NCBI RefSeq assembly: GCF_963675165.1
Contig: NC_087381.1
Span: forward strand, 1,302,001-1,366,000
Direction: 5' to 3'
Origin: Halichondria panicea
Taxonomy: Eukaryota; Porifera; Demospongiae; Suberitida; Halichondriidae
DNA length: 64,000 nt
In this document: piece after piece, positions 10,323 through 21,524 of the stretch
Layout: each line of letters opens with the position of its first letter
How positions within the stretch are numbered: position 1 is the first letter of the stretch
Translations under genes and position numbers: made by a program
Notes under the pieces: generated by a model
Databases searched by the model: none
What the model was told of the DNA's origin: nothing
What the model saw: the letters and a program-made list of their open reading frames with translations, nothing else

Positions 10323-11582
10323 TCAGCGAATGTATATTTCGGTAATCTCAATTGGTGTGTCTTCATCACGTAAAGGTTGATCAGCACAAATCCTCAACTC
10401 GATATCGTCTGTAGTTGGTTGAGGGAGTTGCTTGCAGAACCATGGTGGATTGTTGAACTCACAGCAAGTACTGGTACCCCCGCATCCCTGACCGTCCCAG
10501 AGCAAATCATCAGCATAGAAGATACCATTATTAAAGAGCTGTCGGCTTCCAGTTTCACAGAAGTAATCTTGACCGATGAATGGAGGTACAACTCCAGTGT
10601 AGGGACGGGGACGGTCAGGTCTTGTGCAGGGACATACCACTGTTCTCATAGAGCTATCTTCATGAAGTGCGTTAGCAAATGTCCAGATGTGCTGACGAGG
10701 CGAGTGACCATGGGTTAGGCTCACACCATCAACGTAACCATCATCAATAGATAAAGCTCTGTTATCGAAATATGGATCGAAAGCATCCGGAGTACTATCT
10801 TGATATGCAATGATTCGACCACAAACGTTCGAGTACTCCACCCCATAAGTTGAATAGGTAGTAGAAGTACATCTTCGTTCCATTCGGCCACAAGTACGCA
10901 ATGGTGGTTCTTCCCTGGTTACCAGCATCAATTCTTCGGGGCAATTTTGGTTGGGATTGGTCATGTCAAGGTTGGCTACCCTCATCCATCTTCCTGCAGT
11001 GTTGCAGCTACAGCTTGTTCGATTCATGTCACAGTAGACCTGAACAGGAGAGCTAGTACTGTCAGTGGTAATCCAGTATTCTCCAGATGGTCGGTCTTGA
11101 GGAATGTCACTGCAAGAGTTTGCCGGGTTGTTGATTGTTCCAAGATTAAAAGGCTCAATTGTGCTGGATTGGTTATTTAGTTGTTCCGTCGTTGACTGAT
11201 CTTCTTTGTTCTTCAACGCTATGTTGGTGTATACCAGTGCTGCCACAGCTAGCAACAGAGATAAAAAAGCAATAGCTAGAACGGAAAGGATTGCAAACCA
11301 CTTCTTATCACATTCATTTTTAGCACATCCTTGCCTTTTTTTCTTTGTATTGTTCAGAACGTTGGAGGTGGAATTAGTTTCTGTTGTAAACACTTCTCTG
11401 TTTATTGCATAGGCTGTGTTATTTGTTGATGCAAATGTTTCTCTCCCATTGTTCTCAACCATAGTGTAGCCATTATCTTGGGTAGAATAGTTATTGTAGG
11501 CAGTGTTTCCTTGCAATGCAATGGCTTGTGTTTCTCTTCTCTTGTTGGCGTGCGCAACTTTGTAGGCAGTGTTTAGCTCCAT
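10323..11582 (-). CDS. FReD-like type II membrane receptor, intact copy D (419 aa)
   Basis: Intact single-exon ORF beginning MELNTAYKVAHANKRRETQ. Tail tyrosines occur in NTAYKV, NTAYNNY, DNGYTMVEN and NTAYAI. NECDKKW precedes a membrane segment at about 96-118, and the stalk is short (EQLNNQSSTIEPFN). The ectodomain starts at about 147. It carries the full scaffold with its own variable segments: RMERRC after RTCG, LHEDSSMRTVVCPC, and SRQLFNNGIFYADDLLW. In the last, ADDLLW replaces the near-invariant DDPLW. A TATA box lies 77 bp upstream of the ATG. The 5' half and promoter are mirrored by the truncated copy at 32049, marking the outer edge of the large inverted duplication. Confidence 0.9.
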   Translation of the reverse strand: MELNTAYKVAHANKRRETQAIALQGNTAYNNYSTQDNGYTMVENNGRETFASTNNTAYAINREVFTTETNSTSNVLNNTKKKRQGCAKNECDKKWFAILSVLAIAFLSLLLAVAALVYTNIALKNKEDQSTTEQLNNQSSTIEPFNLGTINNPANSCSDIPQDRPSGEYWITTDSTSSPVQVYCDMNRTSCSCNTAGRWMRVANLDMTNPNQNCPEELMLVTREEPPLRTCGRMERRCTSTTYSTYGVEYSNVCGRIIAYQDSTPDAFDPYFDNRALSIDDGYVDGVSLTHGHSPRQHIWTFANALHEDSSMRTVVCPCTRPDRPRPYTGVVPPFIGQDYFCETGSRQLFNNGIFYADDLLWDGQGCGGTSTCCEFNNPPWFCKQLPQPTTDDIELRICADQPLRDEDTPIEITEIYIR

Positions 11583-11658
11583 AATTCACAGTTGAAACTC
11601 TACCACTGACTTGAAATAGAGAGGCTGTTACTGTGCATGGGGTTATGTAGTTGCCGTG

Positions 11659-11665
11659 TTTTATA
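11659..11665 (-). promoter_or_regulatory. TATA box of copy D
   Basis: TATAAAA on the minus strand, 77 bp before the ATG and about 30 bp before the conserved leader (CCTCTCTATTTCAAG...GTTTCAAC.GTGAATTATGG). The same arrangement precedes the copies at 26350 and 46610, which supports it as a core promoter. Confidence 0.6.
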
Positions 11666-11699
11666 CTAAGCGGTGCAGCACTCGGTAAATATTTCCCTT

Positions 11700-13309
11700 T
11701 CTAATGCATCGATGAGTTACAGGTTGTTGTGTAACTTGTTTACAAGAGAAGTGTGCACGGGAGGCTTGCATGGTGATTCTACCGCTTGCTTGTTTGTTCT
11801 GACTGCTTGCATGATGATTCATTCATTTTGGCACTGCATGTGCATGATAACACAACACCTTGTACCATGGTTTCACCAAAGATCGGTTTTAATTACATGC
11901 ATATAATTATTATACCATGGCTGCCACAATAATGCTCTTCTTGCAGAAACTTCGATATTTGCTGTGTATACTTTCGCCGAGTGCATTACGTTATTGAGAG
12001 TCCATCTAAGTGCACCAGCAGTAAAAAATGCCAATTTGGCTAGCTAGTTCTCAGTGAAGGATTTAGTGCTGTCACATTGATCTATAGTTATACAGCTTGA
12101 CCAGTTTCTACCTGGCTACATTTGAACCTCAATGTCTCAATTTGCTTGTATTTTTCATGAGAAGCTGTGCACTCAAATGAATCTCGGCTAGCTAAGTATG
12201 GTTTCATTCCAGTGGTATCTTCCTATATTCAGTAAGTGTTTATGTCATTTGATACCATGCAACAGTTACAAGTTGTGGCATAAGAGAATTGTGAGAGGCT
12301 TGTGTGATGATTCTACCACTTGCATGTTTGTTCTGACCCCTTGAATGATGATTCTTTCATTTAGTCACTGTAAACACCAATTATTACATGTGTGGCAATT
12401 CGTACACAGAGTATGATGATTGGATATTGATTGCTTGTAGTAACATCTTCTCATTGTTCTGGTTATAATCATTACAGGAATTGCAGCACTAAGGTCTGAG
12501 ACTAGTCTTCTTAATGTTGCCAACACTTTGTCATAGTTTACTCAAATTAAAAAAACATATATAGCGGTAAATCCGATTAGTTAGTACGTGGATATTATTT
12601 TAGGGGATTACGGTTTGCATTCATGTACCTTAGGGTACATTGGCTGTGGTCAGCCTGAAGCCTTCTCTTATAACATAATTATAACCTGTAAGTACTTACC
12701 AAGAAATAAGAAACAAATCTTAATGCCCTGGAAGTTCTGTTATTAATTTCATCAATGCATGTTACAATAATTATGTGGTTAACTGGCATGCCATTACATT
12801 ACTTTCTGCTTGGACCTTATCACCTCTAAAGCATATACCGTAATAGAGCAGGTAATTTTTAGGGGAGTAAAAATGTCATTGTGTTCGTTTTTGAAGCCCG
12901 GAACCCGAATATTTTATCGACGACTGAAGAGATTATTGACTACCTTTACACCCTAGCAGGGTAATGGGATTTGTACCCTGGAGTATCCTGAGAGTTTCAA
13001 TGTATATCCCTTAGTATCAGAGCACATCATGGTACAAATAACTATAGACTATAATTTATGTTGTACTCTATAGTAATATTGCACTCTATATAGTAAGAAA
13101 CCATCTTGCATAGATGCAAGATGGTTTCTTACTATGTTTGCATGTGTCAGTTTGTATTTAATATGAGTTCAATTTAAAGCATAATAATCATGCTAGCTAA
13201 AAATTAATACTTATATATAACGAATGCTCTTGGTGACTTCAGTGTTTTCAATTACAATAACTAATACGTACAGAACATGCGTTATGTTGAGTGTTTAATG
13301 TGAGTACTT
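11700..13309. other. Intergenic flank in the left arm of the large inverted duplication
   Basis: Mirrors about 30190-31960. Contains upstream family flank, a TAGCGGTAA-type miniature element, CCTTAGGGTACATTGGCTGTG (mirrored at 30840), and the gene 3' flank with CATCTTGCATAGATGCAAGATG palindromes. No gene seen. Confidence 0.5.
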
Positions 13310-14392
13310 TTAGCGTATGTACATCTTAACTATCTCAATGGGTGTGTCTTCATTACTAATGACCTCATCACCACAAAGCCTCAACTCAATATTGTCTGTA
13401 TAATTATAGTTGATTGAAGGCGTTGCTTGCAGAACCACGGTGGATTGTTGAACTAGTACTGGTACCCCCGCATCCCTGACCATCCCAGACTGGATCATCG
13501 GAATAGAAGATATGGTTATTATGACTAATGTGTTGTCAGCTTCCAGTTTCACAGAAGTAATCTTGACCGATGAAGGGAGGTACAACTTCAGTATAGGGGA
13601 GGTTAGGTCTTGTGCAAGGACACACACTAGAATCGGATTGAGTTTCATCGATTGCATTCACAAATGTCCAGATGTGCTGACAAGGCGAGTGACATAGGTT
13701 AGGCTCACACCCTCAACGTAAACATCATCAATAGATAAAGTTATGTTGAAGAAATATGGGTGAAAAGCATTTTGGAGTGCTACTTTGATATGCAATGATT
13801 CGACCACTTGAGAGATGTCACTACAAGAGCTAGCTGGGTTCATTCTTGTTCCAGGATAGAATGCCATTAGATCTAACTCAGCAATAATATACTGTAGGTC
13901 ATTGAGGTCATTAAGGTCTCGAATAATAATCATTTTGCTCAGAAATGTTGCTTGAAAGAGCTAGGATTGAATTGCTGAGTTGACTGGATTGGTTGTTTCC
14001 CTCGTGGATTGTACGTGCTTGTTGGTACTGATCATCTGGTTTTTCAACTCTATATTGGTGTACACCAATGCTGCCACAGCTACTAACAGAGACAGAACAA
14101 AAGCTATGATGGCAAGGATTGCAAACCACTTTTTAGCACATCTATTTTTAGCCAATTGCAAGCCAAGCCTTTTTTTCTTTGTATTGCTCAGAACAAGTAG
14201 AATTGATTTCTGCTGTAACCACTTTTCTGTTTATGCATAGGCTGTGTTATTTTTCGATGCAAATATTTCTCTCCCATTGTTCTCAACCATAGTGTAGCCA
14301 TTATTGTAAGCAGTGTTTTCCTGCAATGCCACGGCTTGTGTTTCTCTTCTGTTGTTAGCGTGCGCAACTTTGTAGGCAATGTTTAGTTCCAT
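13310..14392 (-). pseudogene. FReD-like receptor copy E, internally deleted
   Basis: Starts with a normal MELNIAYKVAHANNRRETQ, then a 1 bp loss (TATGCATAAAC for TATGCAATAAAC) creates a stop. The ectodomain lacks about 250 bp: DISQ runs directly into the CGRIIAYQ region (VVESLHIKV in a shifted frame). The copy at 28687 has the identical junction, so the deletion predates the inverted duplication. Near the 3' end, CAACTATAATTATACAGAC stands where intact genes read CAACTACAGAC and where the mirror copy holds a 424 bp transposon. Confidence 0.85.
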
Positions 14393-15466
14393 AATTCACT
14401 GTTAACTCCACCGGACCACTGGCTTGAAATAGAGAGGCTGTTACTGTATTGAGGTGCTGCGTTAAGTACAGCACTCGGTACATTTCCTTGGTACATTTCC
14501 CTTTCCTGATTTTTCCTTCTTTTAAAGCATTGCAGCAGTTACAGGTTATGCATGTTATAAGAGAATCGTGGGTGACTTGCATGATGATGCATAACCGTGT
14601 GCATTCATTTTGGCACTTGACAAAACAGTAGTCAAAGCTAGTGCACAACACATCTTATTACATAATCAAGTGTGTAGAGCTTTTGTAGTACAACTCAGAA
14701 GAGGTTCGACATGTACGCATGAATCACTGCAAGTGCTAGTGCATTGGCCTGGCTGGACATTATCACGTGACCGCATTGACATTAATGAACTTGTAGTGAT
14801 TCATACATGCATGTCGATTAGAGCACTAACGTGCAGAACCCTCGGTGGTTGTACCATAATTTCACATGAAAATAAGCTGCAGCTTTCCTACATTGGTGAG
14901 AGCTGCTGGATGTTCACTAGCGGTGGGGCAGGATGAGTACAAATTTTACTCCATGAAAATTACACCCTACATACACGGTATTTGGTATTTCAGTCATCTG
15001 ATGTCAAGGTTGAGAAGTGTGGGAAGCTGCACATTTTAGGGTGCTTAAGAATAACTATAAATTTTGGAAATCATCGCTGCACATTTCAGGGTGCCTATAC
15101 ATTTTGGAATTAGGGAAATCTTATAATTGATTGAAATAATTGTGTAGGGTGGGCTTCTCACCAAAATAATATTAATATCGCTACAAACTGAGATGTAAGT
15201 TCCTACAATGCCGATATAATTATAGTGTCTGCACTCGATAGCTTGTCAATCATGACTCCATTGCTAACATAAAAAGAACGTTAACATAATTATTGTGCTA
15301 CATGTACATGCATATAGTGTACGTATAAAACTAATTATGGTAACCTGTCATATAATTATACCGAAGGTGGCCATCAATCCCAGAAGCTAGTTTGATTCAT
15401 ACACACATTAATGCCTATGTCTCGTCCTACTATAGTGTCTATGAATAATTGTCTTGAGCGTGATAT
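14393..15466. other. Intergenic flank, left arm
   Basis: Mirror of about 27650-28680. Contains the GAGGTTCGACATG inverted-repeat element (14703-14816) and family 3' flank (ATTAATGCCTATGTCTCGTCC). No gene seen. Confidence 0.5.
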
Positions 15467-16761
15467 TCAACGAACGTACATCTCAATTATCTCAATGGGT
15501 GTGTCTTCATTGCTAATGACCTCATTTCCACAAAGCCTCAACTCGATATTGTCTGTAGTTGGTTGAGGGAGTTGCTTGCAGAACCACGGTGGATTGTTGA
15601 ACTCACAGCAAGTACTGGTACCACCGCATCCCTGACCGTCCCAGAGTGGATCATCAGGGTAGAAGATAAGCCTAAAGCGCTGTCGGCTTCCAGTCTCACA
15701 GAAGTAATCTTGACCAATGAAGTGAGGTACAGTTCCAGCGTAGGGGAGGTCAGGTCTTGTGCAGGGACATACCGCTTCGTTAATAGAGCTATGTTCGTGA
15801 AGTGCGTTAGCAAATGTCCAGATATGCTGACGAGGCGACTGTCCATGGGTTAGGCTCACACCATTAACGTAAACACCATCAATTGATAAAGATTTGTCAT
15901 GAGTGAAACCATCTGGACTGCCACTTTGATATGCAATGATTCGACCACAAACTTTCGAATACTCCATCCCATAAGTTGAATAGGTAGTGGAAGTACATCC
16001 TGCTGGTCCTTCCACTCGGCCACAAGTACGCAGTGGTGGTTCTGTCCTGGTTACCAGTCTCAATCCCTCTGGGCAGTTTTGGTTGGGATCGGTCATGTCA
16101 AGGTTGGACACCCTCATCCATCCTCCTGTAGTGTTGCAGCTACAGCTTGTTCGATTCATGTCACAGTAGACCTGAACAGGAGAGCTAGTGGTGTTAGTGG
16201 CAATCCAGTATTCTCCAGATGGTCGGTCTTGAGGGATGTCACTGCAAGAACTTGCTGGGTTGTTGATTGTTCCAAGATAAAGTTTTTCAAGAATGCCCTG
16301 CAGTTGCTCGGTCATGAACTGCATTTGCTTATTGCTACTGCTCATCTGGTTCTTCAACTCTTTGGTACTGATCATCTGGTTCTTCAACTCTACATTACTG
16401 TACACTAGTGCTGCCACAGCTATTAACAGACACAGAACAAAAGCTATGACAGCAAGAAATGCAAACCACTTTTTAGTGCATTCGTTTTTAGCTAAGCGGT
16501 GCCCTTTTTCCTTTGCATTGCTCAGAACGTTGGAGGTAGAATTGGTTTTGTTGTACACATTTTTCCATAGGCTGTGTTATTTTTCGATGCGAATGTTTCT
16601 CTCCCATTGTTCTCAATGAGACTGTAGACATTATCTTGGGAGGAATTTATTTCATCTGAAGAAATCTCGTTGATATCATAAGCAGTGTTTTCCTGCAATG
16701 CAGTGGCTTTTCCTCGTCTGTTGTTGGCGTGAAAAACATTGTAGGCAACGTTTGGCTCTAT
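15467..16761 (-). pseudogene. FReD-like receptor copy F, near-identical mirror of copy I
   Basis: Paired with the intact gene at 26350. From the NSTSN segment to the C-terminus I count four amino-acid differences over about 359 residues. Two lesions stop it being a straightforward gene. The expected ATG is ATA (16759-16761). One A is also missing from an A-run (ACAAAACC for ACAAAAACC, about 16552), which separates the tail from the membrane and ectodomain parts. The TATA box is retained (16839-16845, minus). A downstream in-frame ATG at 16558 could give a 363-residue protein without most of the tail. Either a recent pseudogene or an N-terminally altered gene. Confidence 0.8.
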
Positions 16762-17409
16762 AATATTCACTATTGAAACTCTACCACTGACTTGAAATAG
16801 AGAGGCTGATACTGTATGGAGTTATTATAGGTACTGCGTTTTATACATTAAGTGCAGCACTTGGTAAGTATTTCCCTTCCAGATTTGTCTATAATGCATC
16901 GATGAGTTACAGGTTGTTGTGTAACTTGTTTACAAGAGAAGTGTGCATGGGAGGCTTGCATGATGATTCTACCGCTTGCTTGTTTGTTCTAACTGCTTGC
17001 GTGATGATTCATTCATTTTAGCACTGCATGCGCATGATAACACAACACCTTGTACCATGGTTTCACCAAAGATCGGTTTTAATTACATGCATATATACCT
17101 TGGCTGTTACAATAATGCTCTTTTTGCAGAAACTTCGATAGTTGGTGTGTATACATTCCTGTACTTTTATAGGAAGTTTTGCAAGGTGCATGCATGTGGA
17201 TGGTGCTTAGAACACACACTTAGCCAAGACTAAGTTTAGTTATACAACTTGACCAGTTTTCTACCTGGCTGCATTTGAATCCATTTCATTCAATGTCTCA
17301 ATTTGCTTGTATTTTTCATGAGAACAGTAACTAGTTTAACAGGTTCAGCTGTGCGCTCAAATGAATCTCGGCTAGCTAAGTATGGTTTCATTCCAGTGGT
17401 ATCTCCCTA

Positions 17410-17617
17410 CAGCGTATATAGCGGGTAATTTTCGTGTGGTAAAATATTCGTTATTTTCGTGGGCAGGCTGACCTCCACGAAATTTTAACGTAGGCATGGC
17501 TTATCAGAACGTAGGAATGCCGTGCAGCCACGAGACTAAACGAAATTTTTACTCACGAAAACCACCGTTTCTCGAGTTGAACGAATTTTTACCCCACGAA
17601 ACTTACCCGCTATACGG
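17410..17617. mobile_element. 208 bp MITE with TA target duplication and empty site
   Basis: Ends are CAGCGTATATAGCGGGTAA and TTACCCGCTATACGG, flanked by TA on both sides (17408-17409, 17618-17619). The mirror arm (about 25600) and the paralogous flanks at about 12230 and 31275 read straight through (CCTATATTCAGTAAGTG), giving the empty site. The TA duplication suggests Tc1/mariner-type mobilisation. It inserted after the arms were duplicated. Confidence 0.85.
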
Positions 17618-18866
17618 TATTCAGTAAGTGTTCATGTCATTTGATACCAACAGTTACAAGTTGTGGCATAAGAGAATTGTGGGAGGTTTGTGTGATGATT
17701 CTACCACTTGCATGTTTGTTCTGACCCCTTGAATGATGATTCTTTCATTTAGTCACTGTTCACACCATATTTAGTTGTTTGACATAATTATTACATGTGT
17801 GGCAATGTTCGTACACAGAGTAGGACAATTGGATATTAATTGCTTGTAGTAACATCTTCTCATTTGCTCTGGTTATAATTATTACAGCAATTGCAGCACT
17901 AAGGTCTGAGACTAGAGTCTTCTTAATATTGCCAAAACTTTGTCATAGTTTACTCAAATTAAAAAAGCACTTTTATCTATCTATCTACCGTATATATAGC
18001 GGGTAAGTTCCGATTAGTTAGTATGTATTATTATTGGGGTTGCTGTTTGCAATGCAGGTAAAAGTGGTCAATAATCTCTTCTCTTTTGGTGGGAGGTGGG
18101 GCACTTTCAAATTTTTGTATGTCATATAATGGCACTGCTATATTCCTTTGATCTCAGAGATCAAAAGGCAACAAGTATAAGAGAAGTATGAATTTACTAA
18201 CAAATTAAGACTGATAAAATTAATAGGCATGCTTTTCTTGATTATTATAATTATACCAGGTAACCATTATCTTAGCTTTTAGCCTTGATTCCAATTTGCT
18301 TGGATTACTTAACTGTATGGTGTTTACTGTTTACTCATAAAAAAGTTGCGAGCTTTCAGCAAAACTATAAGTTCATTGCATGCATGCTTAAGATAGTTTC
18401 AATGCTAGTTTGTGTGTTACATGCAGTAGATACATTTCAATGGAACCAAAAGCATATAATGAAAACCTAGTTTGGGGCAGCCAGCATACAGAATAGCGAC
18501 AGTGGCCATACTTTAGAGAGCCGGAATAGCGACAGTCTACTGCATATATGCTTTATAGAGGTGGTAAGCTCCAAGCAGCAATTTTGTTATAAGAGTATAT
18601 AGTGTGGGGTGTGGGAGCAGCTATAGGCTGCACATTATTTTTAGTGTGCTTATAATTAAATTTGGAATCGAAATAGACACTAGTTGATAAGATCTACATG
18701 GGAAGTACATGGGAAGTACATGAGAAAAGTGCCTCAGAGCAGGTATACTATGGGACTTAGTGTACCTTCAACTTACTTATATATACTTAGTGTTCTGTTG
18801 CCAAGTAATTGTATTGTAGTCAAGTATCGAGAGCAAGGTTTGAGCATGCACACTAGTCTAAATGAG

Positions 18867-18984
18867 TTAGACACTATGTGATTTAGAAGCCCTCAGCCAC
18901 TTTAGTACCCTCGCTACGCTCGGGATACTAAATCAGTGCCCTTGGGCTTCTAAATCCCATAGACACCTCCAAAACAGTGTCTAA
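18867..18984. mobile_element. MITE-like element, TTAGACACT TIRs
   Basis: Starts TTAGACACTATGTG and ends AAACAGTGTCTAA. The interior has the CTCGGGATACTAAATC and GGGCTTCTAAATC blocks of the 1629-1761 element. Non-coding. Confidence 0.6.
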
Positions 18985-19211
18985 CTATTATATAGTTGAT
19001 GTTGTACTATGATTTGTACTCTATGCAAGATGGTTTCTTGCTATGCTTGCGTGTGTCAGTTTGTATTTATAAATGAGAAAACCATTGAATGTAAAGCAAT
19101 AATTATGCTAGCTAAAAATTATAGCGTGTGATCTTGGTGACTTAATATTGCAATAACTAATACGTACAGAACATGAGTTAGTTGAGTGTTTAATGTTTAT
19201 AATAAGTATTT

Positions 19212-20476
19212 TCAGCGTATGTACATCTCAACTAGCTCAATGGGTGTGTCTTCATTGCTAATAAACTCATCACCACAAAGCCTCAACTCGATATCGTCTG
19301 TAGTTGGTTGAGGGAGTTGCTTGCAGAACCATGGTGGATTGTTGAACTCACAGCAAGTACTGGTACCCCCGCATCCCTGACCGTCCCAGAGTGGATCATT
19401 AGGGTAGAAGATATGACCACCACGCTGTCGGCTTCCAGTTTCACAGAAGTAGTCTTGACCGATGAGGGAGATACAACTCCAGTGTAGGTGCGTTCAGGTC
19501 TTGTGCAGGGACATACCTGTCTATGGGATTGAGTTTCATCATGTGCACCAGCAAATGTCCAGATGTGCTGACGAGGTGACTGACCATAGGTTAGGCTCAC
19601 ACCATCAACGTAAACATCATCAATAGATAAAGATATGTTGAAGAAATATGATCTAAAAGCATCCGGAGTACTACTTTGATATGCATTGACTCGACCACAA
19701 ACTTTTGAATATTCAACCCCATATGTTGAAAAGGTAATAGACACACATCCTGCTTGTCCTTCCACTCGACCACAAGTACGCAATGGTGGTTCTGTCTTGT
19801 TCACCAGTCTGAGTTCGTCTGGGAAGTTTTGGTTGGGATCGGTCATGTCAAGGTTGGCTACCCTCATCCATCCTCCAGCAGTGTTGCAGCTACAGCTTGT
19901 TCGATTCATGTCACAGTAGACCTGAACAGGAGAGCTAGCGGTGTTAGTGGCAATCCAGTATTCTCCAGATGGTCTGTCTTGAAATATGTCACTACAAGAG
20001 CTAGCTGGGTTGTTGATTGTTCCAAGATTAAAAGGCTCAATTGTGCTGGATTGATTATTTAGTTGTTCCCTCATTGACTGATCCTCCTGGTTCTTCAACA
20101 CTATAGTGGTGTACACGAGTGCTGCCACAGCTACTAACAAAGACAAAAAAGCAAAAGCTATGACAGCAAGGATTGCAAACCACTTCTTATCACATTCATT
20201 TTTAGCACATCCTTGCCTTTTTTTCTTTGTATTGCTTAGAACGTTAGAGGTGGAATTAGTTTCTGTTGTAAACACTTCTCCGGTTATTGCATAGGCTGTG
20301 TTAATTTTTGATGCAAACGTTTCTCTCCCATTGTTCTCAACGACACTGTAGCCATTATCTTGGGAGGAATATCTCTCATCTCGAGAAATTTCGTCGTTAT
20401 TGTAAGCAGTGTCTTGTGTTTCTCTTTCTCTTCTGTTGTTAGCATACACAACATTGTAGGCAGTGTTTGGTTCCAT
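19212..20476 (-). pseudogene. FReD-like receptor copy G, one frameshift near the 3' end
   Basis: Open from the ATG (MEPNTAYNVVYANNRRERE) for 397 codons. Its tail contains TAYNVV, which fits the ITSM consensus T.Y..[VI], and DNGYSVVEN. The membrane segment, short stalk and ectodomain are all present. One base is lost near 19467 (CCCTCATC for CCCTTCATC), so the last 85 or so residues shift frame just before the IGQDYFCETG block. The correct frame continues to a stop at 19212, with variable segment SRQRGGHIFYPNDPLW. A single 1-nt deletion could also be a sequence error. TATA is degenerate here. Confidence 0.8.
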
Positions 20477-21524
20477 AATTCACTATTGAAACTCTATATA
20501 TCACTGACTTGAAATAGAGAGGCTGTTACTGTACATGCATGCGGTTAGTTGTCGTGTTTTACATTTTACTAAATGCAGCACTCGGTATATTTCCCTCTAA
20601 TTGATATCTTACTTTATAATTATGTCAACAGTTACAAGAGAATAGTGGGAGGCTTGTGGTATGTTGATTCTACCGCTCGTATGTTTGGTCTAACCCCTTG
20701 CATGATGAGTTATTCATTTTGGCACTGTTTGTTACACACCTTGTTGCCCAGTGAGTGGGCAGATCAAAGCAATCCAGTGCTCAGTATAATTATGGCATGT
20801 TGCATCACTACCATGGCAACCCGTGCTGGGCAATAACTAATACATAAGTATACTTAGTAGTTTGACACAATTATTATGGCAATGTTTGTACAGAGCAGAA
20901 CGATATTGATTCCTCGTAGTAAACACCAATTGCAGCACTAAAGATATTTGCATGAATTCCCCTCATTTATAACTTTGTCATCAAATGTCATAAAGATACT
21001 TGCATTAAGAATTGCCCTCTTAATAATTATAATTATAACTTTGTCATAGTTTATTCAAATGTCATAATTACCAATTATGGTGTAGTAATTACAAACACTA
21101 ACTGTATTAAATTGCAATCACAACATGCTAAAATTCTGATAATTAGATCTATAAGTGGCAGATGTTTCTATGCTCCAAAATAATAATTGTTACGGATTCG
21201 ATATATGCAGAATGATAACAAAGCCTACACTTAAACAGTTCACTCATTGTATGAGGAACCAGATCAATACACGTACCACATGCCGAGATACTACGATCAG
21301 CCCTTGGTCTTCTAAATCACTTAGAAACTTCCCTTGTTTAGGCGTTACGTACACAGGACTTGCACATTCCAGAGCTGTTATGGCTAGAGAATAGTGCATT
21401 ACACGCATCCTTATGACGCTCCAATTGCTCCTGATAAAACACAGCAACTATAACTCTCTATACAGTTATTATTATGTAAAAGCCTCTCTATTTAAAGTCA
21501 GTGACAGAGTTTCAACAGGGAATT
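20477..21524. other. Divergent intergenic region between G(-) and H(+)
   Basis: The orientation of the array flips here, with genes diverging from about 21 kb. It contains a CCCAGTGAGTGGGCAGATC repeat half (about 20750-20840, related to 55300-55380) and a flank block (about 21085-21480) nearly identical to 40190-40585. No gene seen. Confidence 0.5.

Larger units (their letters stand above)
16762..19211. other. Upstream flank of F, inner edge of left arm, transposon-rich
   Basis: Mirror of about 25128-26349 up to about 18081, where homology stops inside a TAGCGGGTAAG miniature element. From 18082 the sequence is unique to the 7 kb spacer. Two elements are listed separately. No gene is supportable, including the short ORFs at 16976 and 18285. 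Confidence 0.5.

Noticed and set aside
10377-10718. Plus-strand ORF of 113 codons opposite copy D, and many similar antisense ORFs (for example 32912-33319, 61249-61734)
   Set aside because: They recur wherever the family is present, on the opposite strand, and break where codon 3 positions vary in the sense gene; they are shadows of the receptor frame.
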